In this document: positions 43,350 through 50,295 of the stretch, one piece after another
How the letters are laid out: every line of letters begins with the position of its first letter
How positions within the stretch are numbered: position 1 is the first letter of the stretch
Assembly (NCBI GenBank): GCA_014764485.1
Contig: JACXWA010000121.1
Span: 1 to 50,295, forward strand
Source: Candidatus Sulfomarinibacter kjeldsenii
Lineage (GTDB): Bacteria; Acidobacteriota; Thermoanaerobaculia; Thermoanaerobaculales; Sulfomarinibacteraceae
Length of the DNA stretch: 50,295 nt
Reading direction: 5' to 3'
The notes under the pieces: model-generated
Databases searched by the model: none
Told to the model about the DNA's origin: nothing
Seen by the model: the letters and a program-made list of their open reading frames with translations, nothing else
Position numbers and translations under genes: made by a program

Positions 43350-45112
43350 GCCGAGCCCTCAGCGGTCTCGGGGTGAGCCCGGGAATTGCCATCGGCGAAC
43401 CGGTGGTTCACGAGACACGCCCGATTTCGACCCTTCGAATAACGATTCCTCCCGAGAAGGTGGATGCCGAGATCGAGCGGTTCCGTCACGCTGTGGCTGC
43501 CACAGTCGATCACATTCAGGAGAACCGCGACCGCGCTTCGCAACAAATGGGGGAAGAGTATGCTGCGATTTTTGAGGCCCACCAGCTGATCGCTTCCGAT
43601 CCCTCCTTCACAGGCCCGGTCGAAAAAGTGATCCGCGAGCAGGAAGTCAATGCGGGCTGGGCCATCGACCAGGTCCTCGAAAAGTTGATTGCCAAATTCG
43701 AGGCCCTTCCAGACGAGTACCTAGCAGATCGAAAGCTCGATGTCCTCGACGTCGCTACTCAGATTCTGCACGCCCTTCAGGGCCTCCATCTAGGCCAGCT
43801 CGAACAGCTCGACCGGCCGGTGATCCTGGTTGCCGACGATTTGCCGCCGTCTGCTGCGGTTCAGCTGCCGCTCGACAAAATGCTGGGGTTCGCTTTGGAA
43901 ATGGGTGGCCCGACATCCCACACCACGATCATTGCCCGCTCACTCGGCATCCCAGTGATCGTTGGCGCCCGGGGTTCGTGTGAAGAAGCAAAACGATCCC
44001 GCCGCATCGCACTGGACGCCTTTGAGGGCAAGATTGTCTTCGACCCCAACCCAGCCGAACTCAGCGAATATAAATCGCGACAACGTGAATACCACGAGCA
44101 GCAAGCTACTTTGTTGCAGATGCGCCACGTGCCGACGGTGACTCGCGACGGGCGCTCGATTCAGCTGTTGGCCAACATCGATTTATCGAACGAACTTGGC
44201 CACGCGATGGACTGGAACGTCGCTGGTGTCGGGCTGTACCGATCCGAGTTCCTATACATGAAGATGAGTCCGGCGCTGCCGACGGAGAAGGACCACATCG
44301 AGGTCTATCGCGAGATGGTGTCGAAGATGGCACCTCACCCGGTGACTATTCGAACCTTTGACCTCGGGGGCCGCAAATTGGCTCGTGAAATCATCGGCGA
44401 AGGTTCCGAAGCGAACCCGGTCCTCGGGTTGCGTGGCATTCGCCTGTGCTTTTCGAAGCCAGACTTTTTCCGCGCTCAACTGCGCGCATTGTTACTGACC
44501 GCCGGTGAATTCCCCGTCGGTCGTCTCAAGATCATGTTTCCCCTGATCAGCGGAATTGAAGAGGTTCGGGTGGCCCGTCTCTTGGTTCGGGAGATCTCTG
44601 CCGAACTCCGGGCGGTGGGTCATGAGATCCCCGACGGCATACCCCTGGGTGCAATGGTGGAAGTGCCTTCTTCAGCGATCATGGCCCGGGAATTGGCGCG
44701 TGAAGTCGATTTCATTTCCATCGGCACGAACGATCTCATCCAGTACACGTTGGCAGTGGATCGATCCAACAACCTCGTAGCTGATTTGTACCGTCCTACC
44801 AACCCGGCGGTGCTGCGGTTGATCGCCGAAGTCATCGCTGCCGGCGAGGCGGAGAACACGGACGTCTCGATGTGTGGCGAAATGGCAGCAGACCCGCTCA
44901 TGGTGCCGGTTCTGGTTGGGCTCGGACTCCGCAGTTTCAGCATGAACCCTCAGGCCGTCCCGGTGGTGCGCGCACTGATTCGACAGCTGTCGTTTCGCGA
45001 GGCCGGACAGATTGCGAGGCAAGCGGCCAAGTTCGTCACCGCTCGGGATGTCGAAGAGTATCTCCTCGAACGACTCGCATTCCTGCTCGCAAAGACTAAA
45101 ATCCAGGTTTAG
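43346..45112 (+). CDS. ptsI: PTS enzyme I
   Basis: Phosphoenolpyruvate-protein phosphotransferase of 588 residues that autophosphorylates and passes phosphate to HPr. Conserved parts: GVSPGIAIG at the start, ALEMGGPTSHTTIIARSLGIP with active His192, GVGLYRSEFLYM, RTFDLGGRK, NPVLGLRGIRLCF, SIGTNDLIQYTLAVDR and MCGEMAADPL. It starts with GTG overlapping ptsH and overlaps the extended ORF of the cupin gene by one base. Confidence 0.97.
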   Translation: MSRALSGLGVSPGIAIGEPVVHETRPISTLRITIPPEKVDAEIERFRHAVAATVDHIQENRDRASQQMGEEYAAIFEAHQLIASDPSFTGPVEKVIREQEVNAGWAIDQVLEKLIAKFEALPDEYLADRKLDVLDVATQILHALQGLHLGQLEQLDRPVILVADDLPPSAAVQLPLDKMLGFALEMGGPTSHTTIIARSLGIPVIVGARGSCEEAKRSRRIALDAFEGKIVFDPNPAELSEYKSRQREYHEQQATLLQMRHVPTVTRDGRSIQLLANIDLSNELGHAMDWNVAGVGLYRSEFLYMKMSPALPTEKDHIEVYREMVSKMAPHPVTIRTFDLGGRKLAREIIGEGSEANPVLGLRGIRLCFSKPDFFRAQLRALLLTAGEFPVGRLKIMFPLISGIEEVRVARLLVREISAELRAVGHEIPDGIPLGAMVEVPSSAIMARELAREVDFISIGTNDLIQYTLAVDRSNNLVADLYRPTNPAVLRLIAEVIAAGEAENTDVSMCGEMAADPLMVPVLVGLGLRSFSMNPQAVPVVRALIRQLSFREAGQIARQAAKFVTARDVEEYLLERLAFLLAKTKIQV

Positions 45113-45138
45113 TGCACGAGGTTTGGGGAGAAGAACTC

Positions 45139-45510
45139 ATGGAAATCAGAAAAGCGCGCAAAGTGGAGAAGCCCTGGGGTTACGAGGAGATATTCGCCGA
45201 AACGAACGATTACGTCGGCAAGCTTCTTTTCGTTCGTCAGGGTGAGGCGTTGAGCCTCCAGTACCACGAGGTCAAAGAAGAAACCCTGCGAGTCCTCGAA
45301 GGTACCCTCGACCTGGTCACAGGTCCCGATATTGAACGGCTCGAGAATCACCAGATCGGGCCGGAAACGGTGTTTCATATACCTCCACGAACGCTTCACC
45401 GTATGGTAGCTGTTACCGATTGCTTGTTGCTCGAGGTGTCGACAACTCAGCTTGACGATGTGGTTCGGCTCGAAGACCGGTATGGACGCGAGGGGACCAG
45501 CGCTCCTTGA
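45139..45510 (+). CDS. Cupin protein, mannose-6-phosphate isomerase-like
   Basis: A small cupin of about 123 residues resembling the C-terminal domain of type II phosphomannose isomerases: VEKPWGYEEIFAETNDYVGKLLFV, LSLQYHEVKEETLRVLEG, and IPPRTLHRMVAV. Metal ligands appear present. An isolated cupin like this could isomerise or bind sugar phosphates; the role is inferred from homology and PTS context. ATG at 45139 has GGGGAG about eight bases upstream. GTG at 45112 is the longer alternative. Confidence 0.83.
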   Translation: MEIRKARKVEKPWGYEEIFAETNDYVGKLLFVRQGEALSLQYHEVKEETLRVLEGTLDLVTGPDIERLENHQIGPETVFHIPPRTLHRMVAVTDCLLLEVSTTQLDDVVRLEDRYGREGTSAP

Positions 45511-45639
45511 GCCGGATATATCGGAATTGCGATCGACTGCCGGCGGTCCACCACCCACAGACCTCGATGGGCTGAACTCGCCACTCCCGCAAACAACGCC
45601 GCTGAGATATTCGGACGAACGAATTCCACTACCCGGCCG

Positions 45640-45645
45640 TATAAT
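45640..45645 (+). promoter_or_regulatory. Consensus -10 hexamer before the coiled-coil protein gene
   Basis: TATAAT at 45640-45645 sits 20 bases before the ATG, with GGGGAGAGG as ribosome binding site between. No recognisable -35 hexamer lies 16-18 bases upstream, so an activator or another -35 may be needed. Confidence 0.4.
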
Positions 45646-45665
45646 TGGTAGGGGAGAGGTGAAAC

Positions 45666-46385
45666 ATGGCTTGCCAACGGCTCGCAACAGCGCGGCTGAA
45701 AACCCTGACTGGAGTCTTAGTGATGTCTGGAACGGTTGCTATGGCGGCTGACAAGCCGACACCTACACCGACCCCCAGGGCGGCTGGAGGCCAGAGCCTG
45801 AACGAGGTGGCAAAAGACAAAAAACTCAAGGGTGACCTCGCCGGTTCTTCGAGCGGATCGATCGTGATCACAAACGAGAATCTTTCCGACTACGCCTCCA
45901 AGGGAGGCCTCACGACCGCCAATCCCGGCAAGAATCCAGGAACTCGCGGGGTTCACGCCGGTACCAACGTCAGCGTTATCGATTCGGAGACTTCGGAAGA
46001 GAACAAGCGGAAACACTACTGGCAACAGAAATATATGCAACAGCTCGATCGCATCGCCTCCATCAAGAGCCAGATCAAGGATCTCGATCTCGAGATCCCG
46101 GCGCTGTGGAACGAATTCTTTGCGAGAGATGATCCGATGTACCGAGACGGGGTGATCAAGCCCAAGATCGACCGATCGTTGCAGCGGCGAGAAGAGCTTG
46201 CGACCCTTCTCCAGCAGGAAGAGCCGAAGCTCGCCGCGATCAAGGAGGAGGCGAGGCGGGACGGTGCCGAACCTGGTTGGTGGCGCGACATTAAAGAACC
46301 AACCCCGAGGCCCCAAAACCCCAAAACCGGTCCTGGTGATGCGATACGACTCGATGACAGAGGATCAACAGAGCCGCCTAAATAA
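45666..46385 (+). CDS. Putative exported coiled-coil protein
   Basis: A 239-residue protein of unknown function. An N-terminal signal peptide ends around AMA (residue 27). A Thr/Pro-rich stretch (DKPTPTPTPRA) follows, then a low-complexity region, and a predicted coiled coil at about residues 108-195 (KHYWQQKYMQQLDRIASIKSQIKDLDLEI, RREELATLLQQEEPKLAAIKEEA). It ends in a proline-rich tail. A perfect TATAAT (45640-45645) and GGGGAGAGG lie upstream. It may interact with the envelope, but nothing more can be said. Confidence 0.7.
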   Translation: MACQRLATARLKTLTGVLVMSGTVAMAADKPTPTPTPRAAGGQSLNEVAKDKKLKGDLAGSSSGSIVITNENLSDYASKGGLTTANPGKNPGTRGVHAGTNVSVIDSETSEENKRKHYWQQKYMQQLDRIASIKSQIKDLDLEIPALWNEFFARDDPMYRDGVIKPKIDRSLQRREELATLLQQEEPKLAAIKEEARRDGAEPGWWRDIKEPTPRPQNPKTGPGDAIRLDDRGSTEPPK

Positions 46386-46442
46386 CTGAAATTAAAACGG
46401 GTTAAGAATTAATCGCCGAAAATTCGGTTGCGGCGAATCGAA

Positions 46443-46462
46443 GAGAGGGTTAAAATCCTCTC
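46443..46462. other. Small hairpin in the miaB leader
   Basis: GAGAGG (46443-46448) and CCTCTC (46457-46462) form a six-pair stem, or seven with one G-T pair, 20 bases before the miaB ATG. It could affect translation initiation or stability. Confidence 0.35.
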
Positions 46463-46481
46463 CCTTGGATGATAACTGCGA

Positions 46482-47816
46482 ATGAGATCCTATTTCATTG
46501 AAACCTGGGGCTGCCAAATGAATCAGCACGACAGCGAGCTGATCGAGGGGCAACTCCGTGATTACGGTTTGGTAGCAGCGTCAGATGCTTCCGATGCCGA
46601 CCTGGTGATTCTCAACACCTGCTCGGTTCGGGAACGACCCGTGCACAAGATTGTCAGCCGAATCGGTGCACTCGAAAAGATGTTGAATCCACCAATCATC
46701 GGCGTCTGTGGATGTGTGGCGCAACAAGAGGGAACTGAGCTTCTCAAGCGTTCGCCAAGCGTCGGTTTTGTTCTCGGTCCGGGGAAGATTGCGAGCGTAG
46801 GTGAAGCGGTCCGCGCGGTTGAAAAGGGTCAACGAGAAGTTCTCATTGGTTTTGATGCTGAGAGAGATCACAATTATCACTCAATTTTCAGAAAGAGCTC
46901 AACCCGCGGCATGGTAACGGTGGTGGAAGGCTGCAACGAATTCTGCACCTTCTGCATTGTTCCGTACACCAGGGGGCGAGAGCTGAGCCGCGCACTTCCG
47001 GATGTCGTAGAAGAAGTTCGCCACCTCGCGTCAACGGGACTCAAGGAAGTCGAACTTCTCGGCCAGACGATCAATGCCTACAAGTGCCCGGAGACCGGCT
47101 CCGATTTCGCGGATCTGCTGACGGAGGTAGCTTCGGTCCCCGGTTTGGCCCGGGTGCGATATGTTACGTCGCATCCCCGTCACTTCAATCCGCGACTGAT
47201 TGATGTACTCGCAGACAATCCAAAGGTCTCGCGTTATCTTCATCTTCCTTTTCAGTCCGGCGCGAACGAGATACTCGACCGCATGCACCGCCGCTATACA
47301 CGTGAAGAGTACCTCGAGTTGATCGTCAACCTTCGAAATGTGGTTCCGGACATCAACCTCTCTACCGACGTCATCGTCGGCTTCCCTGGCGAGACCGAAG
47401 AGTACTTCCAACACACCCTGGATCTTTTACAGGAAATTCGCTTCGGGCAGGTCTTTGCATTCGCGTTCTCACCCCGGCCACACACTCCAGCGGCGAGATA
47501 TGTTGACCAGGTCGACGAGGCCACAAAAATGGAACGGCTGCACAGACTTTTCGCACTCACAGAACAGATTTCGTCAGAGCTCAACCAGAAACTGGTGGGC
47601 CGCGATATTCCGGTGTTGATTGACGGCGACAGCCGGCGCGACCCCAATCACTGGCAGGGTAGGGGTGAAGACAACCGCGTGGTGAACTTTGCCAAGTGCG
47701 GGCGGGAAGGCGTCGGCGATATCGTCGATGTCCGGATCACTCGCGCGGGTGCTCACTCTCTGGTTGGCGAACGCACTTCTGGCGACGGCAGACTCCCGGT
47801 TTTTGGTGCCGCTTGA
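46482..47816 (+). CDS. miaB: tRNA-2-methylthio-N6-dimethylallyladenosine synthase
   Basis: Adds a methylthio group to i6A37 of tRNAs using two iron-sulfur clusters. The UPF0004 domain has ETWGCQMNQHDSE, LNTCSVRERPVHK and GVCGCVAQQE. The radical SAM motif is GCNEFCTFCIVPYTRGRE (C-x3-C-x2-C). The middle has HLPFQSGANEILDRMHRRYT and DVIVGFPGETEE; a TRAM domain ends the 444-residue protein. The features separate it from RimO at 24.9 kb. Confidence 0.96.
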   Translation: MRSYFIETWGCQMNQHDSELIEGQLRDYGLVAASDASDADLVILNTCSVRERPVHKIVSRIGALEKMLNPPIIGVCGCVAQQEGTELLKRSPSVGFVLGPGKIASVGEAVRAVEKGQREVLIGFDAERDHNYHSIFRKSSTRGMVTVVEGCNEFCTFCIVPYTRGRELSRALPDVVEEVRHLASTGLKEVELLGQTINAYKCPETGSDFADLLTEVASVPGLARVRYVTSHPRHFNPRLIDVLADNPKVSRYLHLPFQSGANEILDRMHRRYTREEYLELIVNLRNVVPDINLSTDVIVGFPGETEEYFQHTLDLLQEIRFGQVFAFAFSPRPHTPAARYVDQVDEATKMERLHRLFALTEQISSELNQKLVGRDIPVLIDGDSRRDPNHWQGRGEDNRVVNFAKCGREGVGDIVDVRITRAGAHSLVGERTSGDGRLPVFGAA

Positions 47817-47847
47817 CATTGGGCGTGGACATCGACACATTGGATGG

Positions 47848-48348
47848 ATGAGCGTGAACACTGACACTTCGCCACCCGTCCTCATGACGGTCCGCGGTCT
47901 CGTCATGGATCCAGCATCCAACAGTCCGGTGGTCATCCTCGAGAACTCTGAGAGCACCGCTTTCTTACCCATTTGGATTGGCGTCTGCGAGGCAAACTCA
48001 ATAGCCCTTGAGATCGAAGGAGTCGAAACACCGCGGCCGATGACCCATGACCTCGTCCAGGATCTCCTCGCTACCGCCGGCTGTTCGGTCGATCACATTT
48101 TTATCCACACGCTTGACGAAAATGTTTTCATTGCTTCGATTCAACTTCGCGACTCTTCGGCAGCCACCCATCAAGTAGATTCTCGACCATCCGACGCTAT
48201 CGCCCTGGCGTTGCGGGCCAAGGCCGAGATCCTGGTCGACCCGTCGGTCCTCGAACGTGCTGTCATTGGCGAGTCTTCGACCGAAGAAACCCTGCGCTCG
48301 ATTCTCGAGAAGATGCGGCCCGAAGACATGGGCGAGTACGAGATGTGA
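47848..48348 (+). CDS. Bifunctional nuclease (BFN) domain protein
   Basis: A single BFN/DUF151 domain of about 166 residues. Conserved features: VRGLVMDPASNSPVVILE, LPIWIGVCEANSIALEIEG, RPMTHDLVQDLL and VDSRPSDAIALALRAKAEI. Bacterial homologues are of unclear function; plant relatives have nuclease activity. ATG at 47848 gives a standard start, while longer ORF versions overlap miaB. It lies 31 bp after miaB and may be cotranscribed with it. Confidence 0.88.
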   Translation: MSVNTDTSPPVLMTVRGLVMDPASNSPVVILENSESTAFLPIWIGVCEANSIALEIEGVETPRPMTHDLVQDLLATAGCSVDHIFIHTLDENVFIASIQLRDSSAATHQVDSRPSDAIALALRAKAEILVDPSVLERAVIGESSTEETLRSILEKMRPEDMGEYEM

Positions 48349-48368
48349 CCGTCGTCTCATCGGATTGA

Positions 48369-48398
48369 TTGACACCTCCTTCTTCACCCCCCTATAGT
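48369..48398 (+). promoter_or_regulatory. Strong sigma-70-type promoter before parA
   Basis: A perfect TTGACA (48369-48374), an 18-base C-rich spacer and TATAGT (48393-48398) lie 50 bases before the parA ATG. It is the clearest promoter in the window and would drive parA and perhaps parB. Confidence 0.75.
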
Positions 48399-48447
48399 TA
48401 CCGTTCCGCCATGACATGAAGTCAGGCGATCGAGGGCCGGAGACGCC

Positions 48448-49209
48448 ATGAAAATCGCTATCACCAATCAGAAGGGCGGGGTTGGGAAAACCACCACCGC
48501 GATCAACCTTGCTGCGGGTCTCGCCCAAAAAGGCCTACGAACCCTCCTTATCGACCTCGATCCACAAGCCAACTCGACCATGTCGAACGTTGAACTTGAT
48601 GCCATCAACGGCAATATGTACGATGTCCTTTCCGCTATCACGCCACTCAAAGAAGTCATCATCCAGGGTGCCTATGACAACCTCTGGATTGCACCTTCTC
48701 GAATTGCGATGGCGAAGCTCGATGTACGGCTGATCGGCGAGCTCGATGCACCGTACCGCCTCAAGGACGCCATCAACACCGTCAGACGCCGGTTCGACGC
48801 GGTGATCATCGATACTCCTCCGACGCTCGGGCTGTTGACGGTCAACGCGTTGGTCGCAGCCACCCATGTGCTGATACCGATCCAAGCTTCGTATTTTGCG
48901 CTCGAAGGAACTGACGATCTTCTGGAGACCATCGACAAAATCAAGGCGCGTCCAAATACACAGCTCCGGATGTTGGGGATCCTGATCACTTTGTTCGATC
49001 GCCGAACGATCCTCGCCAAGCAGGTGCGGCAGGAAATCCTCAATGTTTTCGGGGACCTCGTCTTCGACACTTCCATTTCCAAGAGTGTTCGTCTCGAGGA
49101 ATCACCGGCGCACCGATCGAGCATCTTCGCTCACGCTCCATCTTCGAGCGGGGCATACGAGTATTACAAATTGTGCGAGGAGGTCTTGCAGCGTGTCGGC
49201 TCCAAATAG
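48448..49209 (+). CDS. parA: Chromosome partitioning ATPase ParA (Soj)
   Basis: A deviant Walker ATPase of 253 residues that binds nucleoid DNA and moves ParB-bound origins. The deviant P-loop is NQKGGVGKTTTAIN (residue 5 onward). DLDPQANST, DTPPTLGLLTVNAL and the C-terminal SIFAHAPSSSGAYEY complete the set. The short N-terminus, without a regulatory HTH, is typical of chromosomal ParA. parB follows after a 136-base gap in the same direction. Confidence 0.95.
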   Translation: MKIAITNQKGGVGKTTTAINLAAGLAQKGLRTLLIDLDPQANSTMSNVELDAINGNMYDVLSAITPLKEVIIQGAYDNLWIAPSRIAMAKLDVRLIGELDAPYRLKDAINTVRRRFDAVIIDTPPTLGLLTVNALVAATHVLIPIQASYFALEGTDDLLETIDKIKARPNTQLRMLGILITLFDRRTILAKQVRQEILNVFGDLVFDTSISKSVRLEESPAHRSSIFAHAPSSSGAYEYYKLCEEVLQRVGSK

Positions 49210-49345
49210 CTCCCAAACTCAATCAGCTTCTTCTTTCTGCGGTCGCAGAGTTGTAGCAATTCGTGGCTGCTCCCAGCGGGCTGTTCAATGAACTCTCAAA
49301 TGCCTCAAAACACCGTTTCTTCCTCCTTACGAAAGCTGGTGAGGC

Positions 49346-50239
49346 ATGGGAGCTGGTAAATCAAAGGCGGGGCTTCCACCCAACCGACGCATGCGTCACG
49401 ATCGCCATTTTGTTGACGAGCTCGCGCAAAGAATGGGGGAGGGGATTGGCCGGATGGTGCGTATTACAGCCATCACCGCCAATCAGGACCAACCGCGTTC
49501 CAGCCTCGGAGACCTCGAAGACCTCCAGTCGTCGATCAATACCCACGGTGTACTCGAGCCGCTCCTTGTCCGGCCTCTTGAGGACGGCAGGTACGAGCTG
49601 GTCTCCGGGGAACGGCGATTCCATGCCGCAATGGCCGTCGGTCTTGCCGAAGTTCCCTGCATCGAGCTGAGAGTCACCGACCAGCAAGCCCTAGAAATTG
49701 CCCTCATTGAAAACCTCCAACGTAAGGATCTCACTTCATTCGAAGAAGCCGACGGCTACAAAACTCTGATCGCCAAATATGATTACACCCACGAACAGGT
49801 GGCACAGGCGGTCGGCCGTTCTCGGGTCACGGTCACCGAAACGCTTCGTCTCCTTCAAATTCCCGATTCAATTCGCGACCTATGTCGGCATGCCGACATC
49901 ACCGCCAAGGGCATTCTCCTTGAAATCGCCAAGGCCGCCGACCTCGACACCATGGCGCAACTCATCAGAGAGATCGTCGAAAATCGCCTCGATCGAGCCG
50001 CCATCCGGCAACGCCGCGCGCAACTCGATAACCCAAACAGCGATAGTGAGGCCCGTGCGTCAGCGCAGGTACAAAGGCCATTCATGGTGAGGTTTCGGAA
50101 TCCCGACCGGATTTTCTCCATGTCACTGTCCTTTCGGACCGAAACCGAACCAGAACCACGTCAGGTCATCGATGCGCTCCACGAAGTCATTCGAGAAATT
50201 GAAGCGTCGATCTCGGAGGCGAAAACCTCTGACCCATGA
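49346..50239 (+). CDS. parB: ParB family chromosome partitioning protein
   Basis: Binds parS and spreads as a CTP-dependent clamp. The N-terminal domain shows ANQDQPRSSL, the LVSGERRFHAAMAVG motif (GERRxxA nucleotide motif) and IENLQRKDLTSFEEADGY, followed by a helix-turn-helix (HEQVAQAVGRSRVTVTETLRLL). The C-terminal about 80 residues are less typical. No parS palindrome was found in the window. Length is 297 residues. ATG at 49346 has no strong upstream site. The 136 bases before it show no other gene. Confidence 0.94.
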   Translation: MGAGKSKAGLPPNRRMRHDRHFVDELAQRMGEGIGRMVRITAITANQDQPRSSLGDLEDLQSSINTHGVLEPLLVRPLEDGRYELVSGERRFHAAMAVGLAEVPCIELRVTDQQALEIALIENLQRKDLTSFEEADGYKTLIAKYDYTHEQVAQAVGRSRVTVTETLRLLQIPDSIRDLCRHADITAKGILLEIAKAADLDTMAQLIREIVENRLDRAAIRQRRAQLDNPNSDSEARASAQVQRPFMVRFRNPDRIFSMSLSFRTETEPEPRQVIDALHEVIREIEASISEAKTSDP

Positions 50240-50295
50240 ACCTGGGCGGGGGAGAGTTTCAAACGGAACGCGGTTCGAATGAGTCCTTTTCAAAC

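Noticed and set aside
50268-50286. GCGGTTCGAATGAGTCC resembles a tRNA T-loop
   Set aside because: The flanking bases do not pair as a T-stem, and the window ends before any full tRNA could be judged.
1-50295. Sigma-54 -24/-12 promoters, CRISPR arrays, transposases or phage genes
   Set aside because: Scanning by eye found no convincing GG-N10-GC promoter in an intergenic gap, no regularly spaced repeats and no mobile-element proteins.

Overview
The window is about 50 kb of high-GC bacterial chromosome, densely packed and almost entirely coding, with most genes on the plus strand. The gene set is that of a diderm: LpxB, an LpxH-like phosphoesterase, an LptC/LptA-type protein and LptB. It also has long-form HPF, HPr kinase, RpoN and a PTS without visible permeases. 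DUF6677-type and VanZ-type small membrane proteins are also present. My best guess is an uncultured Acidobacteriota lineage, possibly Thermoanaerobaculia-like. That is inference from gene content, as there is no rRNA in the window. No tRNA, rRNA, CRISPR array, transposase or prophage gene was recognised, and no gene-free stretch exceeds about 180 bp.

Layout. 0.1-9.3 kb: a DUF1015 gene with a one-base frameshift, serA, serC, an LpxH-like phosphoesterase, aroA, and a very large sigma-54 activator. 9.4-18.7 kb: a degenerate MurB-like protein, a TPR protein, trmJ and AMMECR1 on the minus strand, a LarA-type protein, a cupin/ferredoxin pair, a DUF1573 protein with an in-frame UGA, and a minus-strand B12-type radical SAM protein. 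18.7-24.7 kb: cmk, rpsA, an HU/IHF gene, a HIT protein, small membrane proteins and lpxB. 24.8-35.2 kb: rimO, ribF, prsW-like, two related helical-repeat proteins flanking a RodZ-like protein, J-domain/TPR protein, PP2C phosphatase, gpmI and accA. 35.4-45.5 kb: lptCA-lptB-rpoN-hpf-ptsN-hprK-rapZ-EIIA(Man)-ptsH-ptsI-cupin. 45.6-50.3 kb: a secreted coiled-coil protein, miaB, a bifunctional-nuclease-family gene, parA and parB.

How the genes work together. Three themes stand out: envelope lipid A/LPS synthesis and export (lpxH-like, lpxB, lptCA, lptB), a regulatory PTS with HPr kinase and RapZ placed next to rpoN and hpf, and translation or RNA modification (rpsA, rimO, miaB, trmJ). The sigma-54 activator at 5.5-9.3 kb is a potential client of the RpoN encoded at 38 kb. 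Many neighbours overlap by 1-4 bases (ATGA or GTGA), indicating long co-translated operons.

The most exciting observation is the DUF1573 gene at 15847-16947. An in-frame TGA replaces the first cysteine of the family's SCGCT motif, both sides stay in one frame and match the family, and a SECIS-like hairpin lies immediately downstream. It is a candidate exported selenoprotein. Secondary points are a CTG start for lptB, three related AGTTAAGAGT-type intergenic inverted repeats plus two other intergenic repeat types, leaderless-looking promoters at accA and another gene, a plant-type iPGM, and a MurB homologue lacking its catalytic serine.
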